Part shown: one piece after another, positions 52,651 through 62,021 of the stretch
Position numbering within the stretch: the first letter of the stretch is position 1
Layout of the letters: each line of letters begins with the position of its first letter
Source: Pseudomaricurvus sp. HS19
GTDB lineage: Bacteria; Pseudomonadota; Gammaproteobacteria; Pseudomonadales; Cellvibrionaceae
DNA length: 64,000 bases
NCBI RefSeq assembly: GCF_009857815.1
Contig: NZ_WVVW01000001.1
Location: 1,302,001-1,366,000 of the forward strand
Reading direction: 5' to 3'
Made by a program: the position numbers and the translations under genes
Notes under the pieces: model-generated
The model's database searches: none
What the model saw: only the letters and a program-made list of their open reading frames with translations
Told to the model about the DNA's origin: nothing

Positions 52651-54390
52651 TCAAATTAAGGCTTCGAGGTGTTCCACCATCAGCTGCAGCGACTGCCGAC
52701 CGCGGAACTCATTGACGTCCAGTCGATAGGCCAGTCTCACCCGCTGCGCGGCATTATTGGGCCACTGCTCCAGGTCCACATTGAAGGCAATGGCGTCCAG
52801 CAGCTGACTGCGGGCAGCATCTGTGGCCACCACCAGCTTCAGGTGCTTTTCACCCACAATGCGCTGCTGTACCAGGTAAAACTCGCCATCAAACAGCGGC
52901 TCCGGGAAGTGCTGCCCCCAGGGACCAGCCTCACGCAGGCAATGGGCCAATTCCAGAGTGAAATCCTGCTCACTCAGCTCACCATCGGACAGAATCACCG
53001 CGTGCAGGTCGTCTTCACCCAGTGTGCTGCGCACCACCTCATCAAAGGCCTGCTGGAAGGCCGGCAGTTTGTCCGCCGACAGGCTGAGACCGGCAGCCAT
53101 GGCGTGGCCGCCAAATTTGGTCAGCAGCCCCGGGTGGCTGGCCGCCACCGCATCCAGTGCATCTCGGATGTGCAGGCCGGGAATGGAGCGGGCAGAACCC
53201 TTGATTTCGCCGTTGCCGGCGTCGGCAAAGGCGATCACCGGGCGATGGAAACGCTCCTTGATGCGCGAGGCGAGAATACCGATCACGCCCTGATGCCAGC
53301 CGGGATCAAACAGGCAGATGCCCCAGGGCATATCCGCGCTTTCGGAAAGGGTCACCTGCGACAGGGTGGCCATGGCCTCCTGCTGCATATTGGCTTCGAT
53401 GGCGCGGCGGTCGCGGTTGAGCTCATCCAGCTCTACCGCCATCTCCCGCGCCAGGTCCGGGCTGTCGCACAGCAGGCACTCAATGCCCAGCGACATATCA
53501 TCAAGCCGCCCCGCCGCGTTAAGCCGCGGGCCAACCGTAAAACCCAGGTCCGAGGCCACCAGCCGCTGCTGGGAGCGTCCCGACACCTGCAGCAGTGCCA
53601 GGATACCGGGACGGGCACGGCCAGCACGGATACGCTGCAGGCCCTGGTGCACCAGGATGCGGTTATTGGCATCCAGTGGCACCACATCCGCTACCGTACC
53701 CAGTGCCACCAGGTCCAGGTAGTTGCCCATATTGGGCTCGGCAATGCCCTGCTGCGCAAACCAGTTGCTGCCTCGCAGCGCCGCGCGCAGGGCACTCATG
53801 AGATAGAAAATCACCCCTACCCCCGCCAGGTTTTTGCTGGGAAAGGGACAGTGTGGCTGGTTGGGGTTCACAATGGCGGCGGCATCCGGCAACCCGGCGC
53901 CGGGCAGGTGGTGGTCGGTGACCAGCACACGAATACCGGCTGCGTTGGCAGCGGCCACACCATCGAGGGAAGAGATACCGTTATCCACGGTGATGATCAG
54001 GTCCGGCAGGTAGCCCTTCGCCACAGCCACGATCTCCGGAGTCAGGCCGTAACCAAACTCGAAGCGGTTGGGCACCAGGTAGTTAACCTCTTTGGCCCCC
54101 ATATCCCGCAGCGCCAGCACCGCCAGCGCGCTGCTGGTGGCACCATCCGCATCGAAGTCACCCACCACCAGGATGCGCTGCTGTGCCTGCAGGGCCTCCA
54201 CCAGCAGCGCCACCGCCTCATCAATGCCCTTCATCTGCTGCGGCGCCTGCAGGTGTTGCAGGGTGCGCTCCAGCTGCTGTGGATCCGTCACTCCGCGACT
54301 GGCGTAGACCCCGCGCAAGCGGGCTGGCAAGGCGTCGGGCCAGACAATGTCGTTGGCGGGGGCGGTACGGCGAACAATAGCGGGATTCAT
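52651..54390 (-). CDS. recJ: Single-stranded-DNA-specific exonuclease RecJ
   Basis: A 579-residue DHH-family 5'-to-3' exonuclease. Motifs are VVGDFDADGATSSALAVLAL (about 76-95), ITVDNGISSLDG (about 132-143), VTDHHLPGAGLPDA (the DHH, about 156-169) and VALGTVADVVPL (about 230-241), which together bind the two catalytic metals. The DHHA1 part contains GHAMAAGLSL near 415 and the C-terminal OB-like domain follows. It acts in mismatch and recombination repair. The length and position before thrC-hom match Pseudomonas. Confidence 0.96.
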   Translation of the reverse strand: MNPAIVRRTAPANDIVWPDALPARLRGVYASRGVTDPQQLERTLQHLQAPQQMKGIDEAVALLVEALQAQQRILVVGDFDADGATSSALAVLALRDMGAKEVNYLVPNRFEFGYGLTPEIVAVAKGYLPDLIITVDNGISSLDGVAAANAAGIRVLVTDHHLPGAGLPDAAAIVNPNQPHCPFPSKNLAGVGVIFYLMSALRAALRGSNWFAQQGIAEPNMGNYLDLVALGTVADVVPLDANNRILVHQGLQRIRAGRARPGILALLQVSGRSQQRLVASDLGFTVGPRLNAAGRLDDMSLGIECLLCDSPDLAREMAVELDELNRDRRAIEANMQQEAMATLSQVTLSESADMPWGICLFDPGWHQGVIGILASRIKERFHRPVIAFADAGNGEIKGSARSIPGLHIRDALDAVAASHPGLLTKFGGHAMAAGLSLSADKLPAFQQAFDEVVRSTLGEDDLHAVILSDGELSEQDFTLELAHCLREAGPWGQHFPEPLFDGEFYLVQQRIVGEKHLKLVVATDAARSQLLDAIAFNVDLEQWPNNAAQRVRLAYRLDVNEFRGRQSLQLMVEHLEALI

Positions 54391-54552
54391 CGGCTCAGGC
54401 GTGTCTTCAGGTCGGGGTAACAGGTATGGCTGTATGGTACCGGCAAAGCGGCGGCGACACAGCGCGGGGAGTGTAAATTTAGGAAAAACTCAGCTTATGA
54501 CCTGCCGTTCTCGCCCCACTCCCGTTACATCTCATTCCCATCACATGTCATT

Positions 54553-54609
54553 CCCGCGCAGGCGGGAATCCAATGCTTGCCGAGTGGACTGGGCTCCCGC
54601 CTGCGCGGG
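54553..54609. repeat. Perfect 15-bp inverted repeat, REP/MITE-like
   Basis: CCCGCGCAGGCGGGA at 54553-54567 is repeated as its reverse complement at 54595-54609. Flanks read TCATTCCCG on the left and CGGGAGCAACGG on the right, a form common to dispersed extragenic repeats. Confidence 0.85.
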
Positions 54610-54686
54610 AGCAACGGAAATCAGGGATAACCAGGAAATAACGGGGTCGACCAGAATTAACAGTGAAAGGCCAAGATTCTCTGACC

Positions 54687-54712
54687 AAAAAAAACCCGCC
54701 ATAACGGCGGGT
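54687..54712 (-). terminator. Rho-independent terminator of hom-thrC
   Basis: A 7-bp perfect stem (ACCCGCC / GGCGGGT) around a 5-base loop, followed on the minus strand by eight T. It is placed just after the thrC stop. Confidence 0.92.
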
Positions 54713-54740
54713 CTTTAACAGGCCGGTAATACCACTGCAC

Positions 54741-56138
54741 TTACGCGCGGATATTGCCTTGCATATGCTTCTGCACCACAGACAGATCGTTATCCAGCAC
54801 TTCGTAACGCTCTTCGCGATCAAACAGGTCGGCCATGTGGTGAGGCAGCGCCGGATCGTCGGTCTGGCCAGCCTTGCGCACCGCTTCCGGGAACTTGGCC
54901 GGATGGGCAGTGGCGAGGCATACCATGGGGATATCCTGGCGGCGGCGACGTTTACGCGCAGCCTGCACACCAATAGCGGTATGCGGATCCAGCAGGTATT
55001 CGGTGTGCTCAAACACATCGGCGATCACCTGGATCATCTCCTCGTCGTCCAGACGGTAGGAGGAGAAGAGTTCGCGAGCCTTAACCAGGGCCTCATCGCT
55101 CAGGTGCATGGCGCCGGACTTGAACTCTTCCATCAGCTGCTTGATGGAGGCACCGTTACGGCCGTACAGATCAAACAGCAGGCGCTCGAAGTTGCTGGAG
55201 ACCATGATGTCCATACTGGGCGACAGGGAGTGGATCAGCTCCTTCTTCGAGTGATCGTTCTCGCTGATGCAGCGATGCAGGATGTCATTGGCGTTGGTGG
55301 CAATCACCAGCTGGTCGATGGGCAGGCCCATCTGCTTCGCCAGGTAGCCGGCAAAGATATCGCCGAAGTTACCGGTGGGCACCGAGAAGGAGATCGGACG
55401 AGCCGGACCACCCAGCGCCAGTGCGGCGTAGAAGTAGTAGACGATCTGCGCCATGATGCGCGCCCAGTTGATGGAGTTCACCGCCACCAGCTGACGCCCT
55501 TCCGGCAGGAAGGACTGGTCGCCGAAGCTGGCTTTCACCATATTCTGGCAATCGTCGAAGTTGCCCTTGAGAGCAATGTTGTGCACGTTCTTCTCCAGCA
55601 CAGTGGTCATCTGGCGACGCTGTACGTCGGAGACTCGCTGGTAAGGGTGCAGGATAAAGATGTCGATGTTGTCGCAGTGGCGACAGCCTTCAATGGCTGC
55701 AGAACCGGTATCACCGGAGGTAGCACCCATGACCACCACTTTCTGGTCGCGCTTCTTGAGAATGTAGTCCAGCAGGTTACCGAGGAACTGCAGGGCAAAA
55801 TCCTTGAACGCCAGGGTCGGCCCCTGGAACAGCTCCAGGATCCACTCGTTGTGGCCGGTCTGCACCAGCGGCGCAATAGCATCGTGACGGAAGGTGGCGT
55901 AGGACTTGTCAATCAGGCCCTGCAGGTCGGCATCGGGGATTTCGCCGGCCACGAACGGGGCAATCACCTTGAACGCCAGTTCCTGATAGCTGAGTCCCGC
56001 CCAGGAAGCGATCTCTTCCTGGCTGAATTTGGGCAGCGTCTCCGGCACGTACAGGCCACCGTCCGGCGCCAGGCCAGTGAGGACCACGTCTTCGAATGTC
56101 AGTGACGGTGCATCGCCACGGGTGCTGATATATTTCAC
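54741..56138 (-). CDS. thrC: Threonine synthase
   Basis: About 465 residues from GTG 56138 (VKYISTRGDAPS...), chosen for AGAGGAAGAG six bases upstream and because homologs begin this way; a GTG 27 bases earlier is less likely. The PLP lysine lies in GPTLAFKDFALQFLG (about 100-114). GATSGDTGSAAIEGCRH (about 145-161) binds the phosphate, and SVPTGNFGDIFAGYLAKQMGLP (about 255-276) follows. It converts O-phosphohomoserine to threonine. It lies 87 bases after hom on the same strand; the gap has a duplicated TGCCAGCACTGAA-type segment. Confidence 0.96.
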   Translation of the reverse strand: MKYISTRGDAPSLTFEDVVLTGLAPDGGLYVPETLPKFSQEEIASWAGLSYQELAFKVIAPFVAGEIPDADLQGLIDKSYATFRHDAIAPLVQTGHNEWILELFQGPTLAFKDFALQFLGNLLDYILKKRDQKVVVMGATSGDTGSAAIEGCRHCDNIDIFILHPYQRVSDVQRRQMTTVLEKNVHNIALKGNFDDCQNMVKASFGDQSFLPEGRQLVAVNSINWARIMAQIVYYFYAALALGGPARPISFSVPTGNFGDIFAGYLAKQMGLPIDQLVIATNANDILHRCISENDHSKKELIHSLSPSMDIMVSSNFERLLFDLYGRNGASIKQLMEEFKSGAMHLSDEALVKARELFSSYRLDDEEMIQVIADVFEHTEYLLDPHTAIGVQAARKRRRRQDIPMVCLATAHPAKFPEAVRKAGQTDDPALPHHMADLFDREERYEVLDNDLSVVQKHMQGNIRA

Positions 56139-56225
56139 GTTAATCTCTTCCTCTCTTGCCGGCACCCCTGTCGCAGGTGCCTCTTGCCAGCACTGAATGC
56201 CAGCACTGAACGCCAGCTCTCAAAA

Positions 56226-57524
56226 TCAGCTCAGGGTTTCCACACGGATATGGACCACTTCGCCCAGCACATAACCCAGTGATTCAATCGCCGTCACAGC
56301 GTTCATCACTTTCTTCTCAATAGTGCGGTTGGTCAGCAGAATCATGGGCACATGAACCTGCTCTTCCGGCGCTTCTTTCTGGATCAGTGCTTCGATACTG
56401 ATACCGGCATCACTGAGAATCTGCGCGATTTTGGAGAGCACACCGGGCTGATCCAGGGCCGATATACGCAGGTAGTAAGCGGTCTCCACCTCGTCCATCG
56501 GCAGCACCGGCCACTCCTGCGCTTCGTTGAAGCCCAAAGGTGGAACACAAACTGCCTGACCGGTACCCAGTTCGCGGGCGATATCCACAATGTCCGCCAC
56601 CACCGCTGACGCGGTAGGCTCGGCACCGGCGCCGGGACCGTAATAGAGGGTCGGACCAACGGCATCACCCTTGACCACGACGGCGTTCATAACGCCATCG
56701 ACATTGGCCAGCAGGCGCTTTTCCGGAATCAGGGTCGGGTGTACGCGCAGCTCCACACCACCATTGGTGCGACGGGCAATACCCAGGTGCTTGATGCGGT
56801 AGCCCAGCTCACCGGCGTAGGCCACATCCACCGGTTCGATACGGCTGATGCCCTCGGTGAATACCTTGTCAAACTGCAGCGGCATACCGAAAGCCAGTGA
56901 GGCGAGGATCACCAGTTTATGGGCAGCGTCGATGCCCTCCACGTCAAAAGTGGGGTCTGCTTCGGCGTAACCCAGTGCCTGGGCTTCTTTCAGCACATCG
57001 TCGAAATCGCGACCCTTGTCACGCATCTCGGTGAGAATGAAGTTGCCGGTGCCGTTGATGATGCCCGCCAGCCACTTGATCTTGTTGGCAGCGAGGCCTT
57101 CACGCAGGGCCTTGATGATGGGGATACCGCCAGCCACAGCGGCTTCGAAGGCGATGGTGACACCGGCCTCTTTGGCACGGGCAAACAGCTCGTTACCGTA
57201 GTGGGCGATCAGCGCCTTGTTGGCAGTGACGACGTGCTTACCGTTAGCCAGCGCCTCTTCCACCAGCTCTTTGGCGACGGTAGTGCCACCGATCAGTTCA
57301 ACCACCACGTCTACGTTGGGGTTGCGCACGACTTCAAAAATATCGCGGGTGACATTGAAACCCGAGGTATCACAGGCGGGGTTATCACGACGGGCACCGA
57401 TCTGCTCAATAATGATCCCGGTTCCGGCCCTGGCGCTGATCTCCTGCGCATTGCGTGTCAGTACATTTACCGTACCGCTACCAACGGTACCCAAACCACA
57501 AATGCCTACTCTTACCGGATTCAA
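56226..57524 (-). CDS. hom: Homoserine dehydrogenase
   Basis: About 432 residues from a TTG at 57524 (LNPVRVGICGLGTVG...), which has AGGGGA six bases upstream and matches the usual 433-residue length; the longer frame adds about 34 unrelated residues. Visible are the NAD(P) motif GLGTVGSGTV, VTANKALIAHYG (about 105-116), GGIPIIKALREGLAANKI, GIINGTGNFILTEM and DPTFDVEGIDAAHKLVILASLAFG. A C-terminal ACT domain (about 350-425) provides threonine feedback. It reduces aspartate semialdehyde to homoserine and feeds thrC directly downstream. Confidence 0.96.
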   Translation of the reverse strand: MNPVRVGICGLGTVGSGTVNVLTRNAQEISARAGTGIIIEQIGARRDNPACDTSGFNVTRDIFEVVRNPNVDVVVELIGGTTVAKELVEEALANGKHVVTANKALIAHYGNELFARAKEAGVTIAFEAAVAGGIPIIKALREGLAANKIKWLAGIINGTGNFILTEMRDKGRDFDDVLKEAQALGYAEADPTFDVEGIDAAHKLVILASLAFGMPLQFDKVFTEGISRIEPVDVAYAGELGYRIKHLGIARRTNGGVELRVHPTLIPEKRLLANVDGVMNAVVVKGDAVGPTLYYGPGAGAEPTASAVVADIVDIARELGTGQAVCVPPLGFNEAQEWPVLPMDEVETAYYLRISALDQPGVLSKIAQILSDAGISIEALIQKEAPEEQVHVPMILLTNRTIEKKVMNAVTAIESLGYVLGEVVHIRVETLS

Positions 57525-57724
57525 GTGAATTCCCCTGTGAAACGAATGCATTACAGCCGGCGCAGCCTGTACAAGGTTAACAGTCGCTAACCCATGAGGC
57601 CTGCTGCCGGGCAAAGGGGGCCACATTACTGAGCGCCCCCGACCCTGTCAATTGACAGGGCCGCGTATTATACGGGAAGGCCCCTCTGCAGGGCTACAGA
57701 GGTTGGGAAGTGCGGCAAAATCCG

Positions 57725-57755
57725 CAGGCCGGAACCACGGTGGATTCCGGCCGGG
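57725..57755 (-). terminator. Possible terminator after dsbC
   Basis: GGCCGGAA and TTCCGGCC form an 8-bp stem around a 10-base loop just past the dsbC stop. On the minus strand it is followed by TGCGGATTTTG, a poor T-tract, so termination strength is uncertain. Confidence 0.4.
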
Positions 57756-57761
57756 AGGGGG

Positions 57762-58520
57762 TCAGAGGCCCAGCTTGGCGGCCAGGTTGTCAGCGGTGGG
57801 CAGCAGGTTGAAACGACTGCCGTCCGGCATAATGACCGTTGGTGTGGCGCTGATCTCCAGCTCGCCGGCCAGCTGGTAGTGCTGCAGTACCGGGTTGTCC
57901 TGACAGAACTCCACATCAACATCCTCACCATTCTTGAGGCGGGTCAGGGTTGCCGCACGATCCTTGGCACAGAAGGCCTGGGCCAGCTTGACGTGGTTGG
58001 GCGAACCGGGGCCGCCCAGCGGGTAAGCCAGATAGCGCACCTCGATACCGCGTGCAGTGATCTCCTCAATATGCTGGTGCAACCGGCGGCAGTAAGGACA
58101 ATCCACATCGGTGAACACATTGATTATCGCTTTGGTCTCACCCTTGGCCGGGAAGACAATGGTGTCCTCATCCTTCACCTGCGCCAGGCGCTCCTTGCGC
58201 AGTGGCGCCAGCGCCACATCCACCAGGTTGACGTAACCGTCCTCCGTTACGCCGAACACATCACCAATCAGCACCATATCGCCGTTGGGGACAACGTACA
58301 TCAATGGGCCCCGCTCCACCTGCACCTGATACAGACCAGGCACCAGGCTCTTTTTAACTTCACCATAGGTGAAATCAGGCCGCGCGGCCTGCAGCTTTTT
58401 CAGAATAGCGGCTGCCTCTGCAGCCGGGGCCGGCTCGCCTATCGCCAGCACGGAAAGCGGGAACAGCAACCCTGCGACGAGTAGCAGCGTGCGGCAGGAT
58501 TTCACCAGATTGTTGTACAT
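57762..58520 (-). CDS. dsbC: Thiol:disulfide interchange protein DsbC
   Basis: A 252-residue periplasmic disulfide isomerase. A signal peptide spans residues 1 to about 26 (LLLVAGLLFPLSVLA). The N-terminal dimerisation domain follows, then a thioredoxin fold with the active site DVDCPYCRRLHQH (CPYC, about 114-117), a cis-proline in SATPTVIMPDG near 232, and a second Cys pair (CAKDR, CQDNP). It corrects wrong disulfides and is kept reduced by DsbD. It lies between xerD and hom, as in Pseudomonas. Confidence 0.95.
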   Translation of the reverse strand: MYNNLVKSCRTLLLVAGLLFPLSVLAIGEPAPAAEAAAILKKLQAARPDFTYGEVKKSLVPGLYQVQVERGPLMYVVPNGDMVLIGDVFGVTEDGYVNLVDVALAPLRKERLAQVKDEDTIVFPAKGETKAIINVFTDVDCPYCRRLHQHIEEITARGIEVRYLAYPLGGPGSPNHVKLAQAFCAKDRAATLTRLKNGEDVDVEFCQDNPVLQHYQLAGELEISATPTVIMPDGSRFNLLPTADNLAAKLGL

Positions 58521-58611
58521 ATTCTCTCACTTCAGACCAGATGGGTTTGTCAAAGGGCTCAACTGTATCACAGACCTGTTAGAGGGTACGACGCGCCAAC
58601 GGTTCCCTGCA

Positions 58612-59529
58612 TCACCCCCGGGGGTGATGTTCGCCATGCAGTGACTTCATCCGCTCAATCGCCACATGGGTGTAGATCTGGGTAGTGGAGAGATCACTGT
58701 GGCCCAGCAACAGCTGCACCACCCGCAGGTCCGCCCCATGGTTGATGAGGTGTGTGGCAAAAGCGTGACGCAGCGTGTGGGGCGACAAGGGCTTTTCGAT
58801 ACCCGCCACCATGGCCCAGTGCTTGATGCGGTACCAGAAGGTCTGGCGGGTCATGGGCTGGCCGCGCCCACTGGGGAAGAGAATGTCGTGGCTCTGCTTC
58901 AGCAGCTGCGGACGCGCTTCACGGGCGTAGCGCAGCAACCAGCTGACGGCTTCGTCGCCCAACGGGATCAGGCGCTCCTTGCCACCCTTGCCCACCACCC
59001 GCACCACTCCCTGGCGCAGGTTAACGTCGGACAGCGTCAATCCCACCAGCTCGCTCACCCGCAAACCGCAGGCATAGAGCACTTCAAACATGGTGCGATC
59101 ACGCAAACCAATGGCCTCCTCCAGGTCCGGCGCGGCCAACAGTGCCTCGACGTCTGCCTCGGACAGTGATTTGGGCAACGGGCGCCCCTGGCGCGGACTC
59201 TCGATCAGGGCGGTGGGATCAGTGACGATGCGGTTCTCCCTCAACCAATGTGCGTAGAAACCGCGACTGCAGGAGAGGAAACGGGCGGTGGAGCGGGCAG
59301 AGGCGCCCTGCTCCGTCAGGCGGTAGGCGAGATAACAGCGCAGGTCGGCATCGGTCATGGCCAACAGGGTCAGCGACTGCGAGAACCCCCAGCGAGCCAG
59401 ACCCAACAGGTCCTGGCGATAGGAGGAAAGCGTGGCTTCGCTCAGCCCCTTCTCCATCCACACGGCGTCGAGGTAAGCATCGATGATCTGCTGATCAGGA
59501 TCGGATATGGTGCTGGGGGCTGACTTCAT
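58612..59529 (-). CDS. xerD: Site-specific tyrosine recombinase XerD
   Basis: About 305 residues from ATG 59529 (MKSAPSTISDPDQQIIDAYLDAVWMEKGLS...); the longest frame adds 64 residues from the repeat-filled upstream gap. The N-terminal SAM-like domain is followed by the catalytic domain with Arg in YACGLRVSELVGLTLSDV, Lys in VVGKGGKERLIPLG, HTLRHAFATHLINHGADLRVVQLLLGHSDLSTTQIYTHV (His-Arg, His) and the nucleophile Tyr. With XerC it resolves chromosome dimers at dif. No strong Shine-Dalgarno sequence is visible before the chosen ATG. Confidence 0.95.
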   Translation of the reverse strand: MKSAPSTISDPDQQIIDAYLDAVWMEKGLSEATLSSYRQDLLGLARWGFSQSLTLLAMTDADLRCYLAYRLTEQGASARSTARFLSCSRGFYAHWLRENRIVTDPTALIESPRQGRPLPKSLSEADVEALLAAPDLEEAIGLRDRTMFEVLYACGLRVSELVGLTLSDVNLRQGVVRVVGKGGKERLIPLGDEAVSWLLRYAREARPQLLKQSHDILFPSGRGQPMTRQTFWYRIKHWAMVAGIEKPLSPHTLRHAFATHLINHGADLRVVQLLLGHSDLSTTQIYTHVAIERMKSLHGEHHPRG

Positions 59530-59873
59530 GGAGGCTAAGCTAATCAATCCCGTGCAACTTGTATAGCGCCCCCTGACAATCCTCTGCAATCTCCGGTATA
59601 CCGCAGAGCCTGAACAGTGCGCCCTCTCCCCCTTTTGCGCAGCCGAGCACAGAAGCATTTTGCGATTAAAGGCGAGGAGTGTCTGAAGGAGCGCAGCGAC
59701 TGAGTTCCGCAGCCTCAGCAAAAGGTTTCTGCGCGCAGGGAAGTGGCGCAGCCACCCAGCATAGGGGCGGCTTGGGATTGTTAAGGGTCTTGGCCGCCCA
59801 AGACCCTTGACTCGCCCGCAAGGCGAAACCGCCGTTCAGCCACCCCAAACGCCCCGGCCATTTCCTGCAGGCA
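59530..59873. other. xerD upstream gap with repeat remnant and hairpin
   Basis: About 340 bases without a believable gene. A stretch from about 59678 (GCGAGGAGTGTCTGAAGGAGCGCAGCGACTGAGTTCC) looks like a decayed copy of a dispersed non-coding repeat of gammaproteobacteria. It leads to a perfect 11-bp hairpin, AAGGGTCTTGG-CCGC-CCAAGACCCTT (59783-59808). The xerD promoter is presumably in 59535-59640 but is not clear. Confidence 0.55.
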
Positions 59874-59874
59874 C

Positions 59875-59903
59875 AAAAAAGCCGGCATAGTGCCGGCTTT
59901 TCC
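59875..59903 (-). terminator. Rho-independent terminator of the rpsP-rimM-trmD-rplS operon
   Basis: An 8-bp stem (AGCCGGCA / TGCCGGCT) with a 3-base loop, followed on the minus strand by a T run. It lies about 30 bases past the rplS stop. Confidence 0.92.
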
Positions 59904-59930
59904 TGAAGTTGATCGCTTGCGCGCTCAAAC

Positions 59931-60293
59931 TTACTTGCTGGTGAGCTTCTCTTTAATACGAGCCGCTTTACCAGACAGTTCACGCAGGTAGTACAGCTTG
60001 GCCTGACGAACGTCACCACGACGCTTGACGGCGACACTGTCAACAACCGGGCTGTGAGTCTGGAAGGTACGCTCAACGCCAACACCGTGAGAAATTTTAC
60101 GCACAGTGAAAGAAGAGTTCAGACCACGGTTTTTGATGCCGATAACCACACCTTCGAACGCCTGCAGACGCTCACGGTTACCTTCTTTTACTTTAACCTG
60201 AACTACCACAGTGTCACCTGGGGAGAATTCTGGCAGTTCTTTTTTCAGTTGCTCGTTTTCCAGCTCCTGAATGATTTTGTTTTTGTTACTCAT
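59931..60293 (-). CDS. rplS: 50S ribosomal protein L19
   Basis: About 120 residues from ATG 60293 ([15 protein letters not shown]...), with AGGAG six bases upstream; a longer in-frame start six codons earlier is not conserved. The L19 core is [53 protein letters not shown], ending with [22 protein letters not shown]. It sits at the 30S-50S interface. It is the last gene of the classical rpsP-rimM-trmD-rplS operon. Confidence 0.97.
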   Translation of the reverse strand: MSNKNKIIQELENEQLKKELPEFSPGDTVVVQVKVKEGNRERLQAFEGVVIGIKNRGLNSSFTVRKISHGVGVERTFQTHSPVVDSVAVKRRGDVRQAKLYYLRELSGKAARIKEKLTSK

Positions 60294-60374
60294 GGTCGAC
60301 TCCTGAGTCAAATGTGTAGCTTCACAGCTATATGGGGAACGATAGTCGGCTTAGTCCAACCGTAAGTTCCCCGG

Positions 60375-61175
60375 TTAATCGTCCTGACCCGCCTGCTGCA
60401 CAATGTATTCGTCGAGCAGCTGTTGTTGTTCAGCGGTCAGACCTCTGTTTTCCAGCAGGTCCGGGCGTCGCTGCCAGGTCCTGCCGAGCGCCTGCTGTAA
60501 TCGCCAGCGCCGGATTCTTTCGTGGTTGCCCGACAGTAAAACTTCGGGAACCGCCCTGCCCTCGAAAACCTCGGGGCGGGTATAGTGGGGACAATCCAGC
60601 AGGCCATCGGTAAACGAATCCTGCTCCGCCGACTGGGCATCACCCAGTGCTCCCGGCAACAACCTGATCAGGCTGTCGATCATCACCATGGCGGCCAGTT
60701 CACCGCCACTGAGTACGTAATCGCCGATGGACCACTCTGCATCCACTTCCAGCTCTATGAGGCGTTCATCAATACCTTCATAGCGCCCGGCAATCAGCAC
60801 CAGATTGTCACCCCCGGCCAGTTCCACCGAGCCCCGCTGGTCCAGCGGACGCCCCTGGGGCGACAGATAAATAACCTTGCAGCCTGCACCACCATCGTCT
60901 GAACAATCTGCCCAGGCTCTGGCAGCGCTGATCGCGTCACGCAACGGCTGAATCATCATCAACATGCCGGGACCACCACCGTAGGGGCGGTCATCCACTG
61001 TCTGATGACGATCCTGCGTAAACTGACGCGGATTCCAGAGCTGCAGTTCCACCAGTCCCTGCTTGATGGCTCGACTGGTGATGCCGTAGTCGCTGATGGC
61101 GGAGAACATCTCCGGAAACAGCGTGACTATTGCTATGCGCTTCGCTTGTGCTATGCGCTCTGCCGGTGTTTCCAT
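60375..61175 (-). CDS. trmD: tRNA (guanine-N1)-methyltransferase
   Basis: A 266-residue SPOUT methyltransferase that methylates G37 of tRNAs next to the anticodon, preventing frameshifts. It shows [20 protein letters not shown] at the start, [14 protein letters not shown] (about 61-74), [11 protein letters not shown] (about 106) and the trefoil-knot region [14 protein letters not shown]...[22 protein letters not shown] (about 130-170), which binds SAM. The C-terminal helical part touches tRNA. It lies 18 bases downstream of rimM. Confidence 0.97.
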   Translation of the reverse strand: METPAERIAQAKRIAIVTLFPEMFSAISDYGITSRAIKQGLVELQLWNPRQFTQDRHQTVDDRPYGGGPGMLMMIQPLRDAISAARAWADCSDDGGAGCKVIYLSPQGRPLDQRGSVELAGGDNLVLIAGRYEGIDERLIELEVDAEWSIGDYVLSGGELAAMVMIDSLIRLLPGALGDAQSAEQDSFTDGLLDCPHYTRPEVFEGRAVPEVLLSGNHERIRRWRLQQALGRTWQRRPDLLENRGLTAEQQQLLDEYIVQQAGQDD

Positions 61176-61193
61176 TCCGGTACCAGAACCGAC

Positions 61194-61754
61194 CTAAAAG
61201 GCCGGATCCCAATCCACATGGATTTCACCCGCATCCAGATCCACTTTGGTGACAAACTGGCCCGGAACATAGGGGATCAGACGCTCGCCCTGATCCACAC
61301 TGTCAGCATCTCCTTTAACTACCAGCACATCGTTAGCGCCGGTTTCCAGGATCCGCTGCACCACACCCAAACGGGTGCCCTGCCCTTCGAAGTCACTGAT
61401 GACACGGAGTCCCTCCAGCTGGTGCCAGTAGAACTCACCGTCTTCCAGGTTCGGCAACTGCGCCCGCTCCACCGCAATGGTCACGGAGCCCAGCGCATGC
61501 GCCTCATCCCGGTCGTCCAGCCCTTCGATATGGGCTACCCAGCCTTTGCCGTGGGGGCGGTATTCATCGATCTTTACCGCTTTGACGCCGTGCCGGGTTT
61601 TCAGCCACCAGGGGCTGTAACTGAACAGGTTTTCCTGCGGCTCGGTATCGGAGTGGATTTTCAACCAACCCTTAACCCCGTACACCGTGCCTATGCGGCC
61701 CACATCCACCAGATTGGAGGACTTTTTTGCAGCAGCGTTGTCCGCTTCGCTCAT
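61194..61754 (-). CDS. rimM: Ribosome maturation factor RimM
   Basis: A 186-residue factor for 30S head maturation that binds ribosomal protein S19. The N-terminal domain begins VGRIGTVYGVKGWLKIHSDTE (about 18-38), and a PRC-barrel domain follows (EFYWHQLEGLRVISDFEGQGTRLGVVQRILETGANDVLVV, about 110-150). It ends IPYVPGQFVTKVDLDAGEIHVDWDP, as in the family. It is translated from the rpsP operon mRNA, 21 bases past rpsP. Confidence 0.96.
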   Translation of the reverse strand: MSEADNAAAKKSSNLVDVGRIGTVYGVKGWLKIHSDTEPQENLFSYSPWWLKTRHGVKAVKIDEYRPHGKGWVAHIEGLDDRDEAHALGSVTIAVERAQLPNLEDGEFYWHQLEGLRVISDFEGQGTRLGVVQRILETGANDVLVVKGDADSVDQGERLIPYVPGQFVTKVDLDAGEIHVDWDPAF

Positions 61755-61775
61755 GGGCCTTCAAGCTGCCCGCAA

Positions 61776-62021
61776 TTAAGCAGCAGCCTGCTCTTTCAGC
61801 AGCTTGGCAACGCGATCAGACACAGAAGCGCCCTGGCCAACCCAGTGGTTTACACGCTCCAGGTCGATGCGCAGACGCTCTTCACCACCGCGAGCGATGG
61901 GGTTGAAGAAGCCAACGCGCTCGATGTAGCGACCGTTACGGGCGCTGCGGCTGTCAGTTACGTTCAGGTGGTAAAAAGGGCGCTTCTTGGAGCCGCCACG
62001 AGAGAGACGAATGGTTACCAT
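61776..62021 (-). CDS. rpsP: 30S ribosomal protein S16
   Basis: An 81-residue ribosomal protein. It starts [41 protein letters not shown], which is diagnostic for S16. AGGAAG lies about 9 bases before the ATG. It is the first gene of the operon with rimM, trmD and rplS and follows ffh on the same strand with a 245-base gap that should hold the promoter. Confidence 0.97.
   Translation of the reverse strand: MVTIRLSRGGSKKRPFYHLNVTDSRSARNGRYIERVGFFNPIARGGEERLRIDLERVNHWVGQGASVSDRVAKLLKEQAAA

Larger units (their letters stand above)
54391..54740. other. recJ-thrC gap with palindromic repeat
   Basis: About 350 bases without a gene. It contains the inverted pair CCCGCGCAGGCGGGA (54553-54567) and its exact complement (54595-54609), 27 bases apart. 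Each arm is itself nearly palindromic and continues into ATTC..-type flanks, like dispersed repeats of other proteobacteria. The thrC terminator follows at 54687-54712. The recJ promoter must lie in the part nearest 54400-54480, but I cannot pick it. Confidence 0.7.

Noticed and set aside
52669-54420. A 583-codon plus-strand reading frame opposite recJ
   Set aside because: It is antisense to recJ with no recognisable domain.
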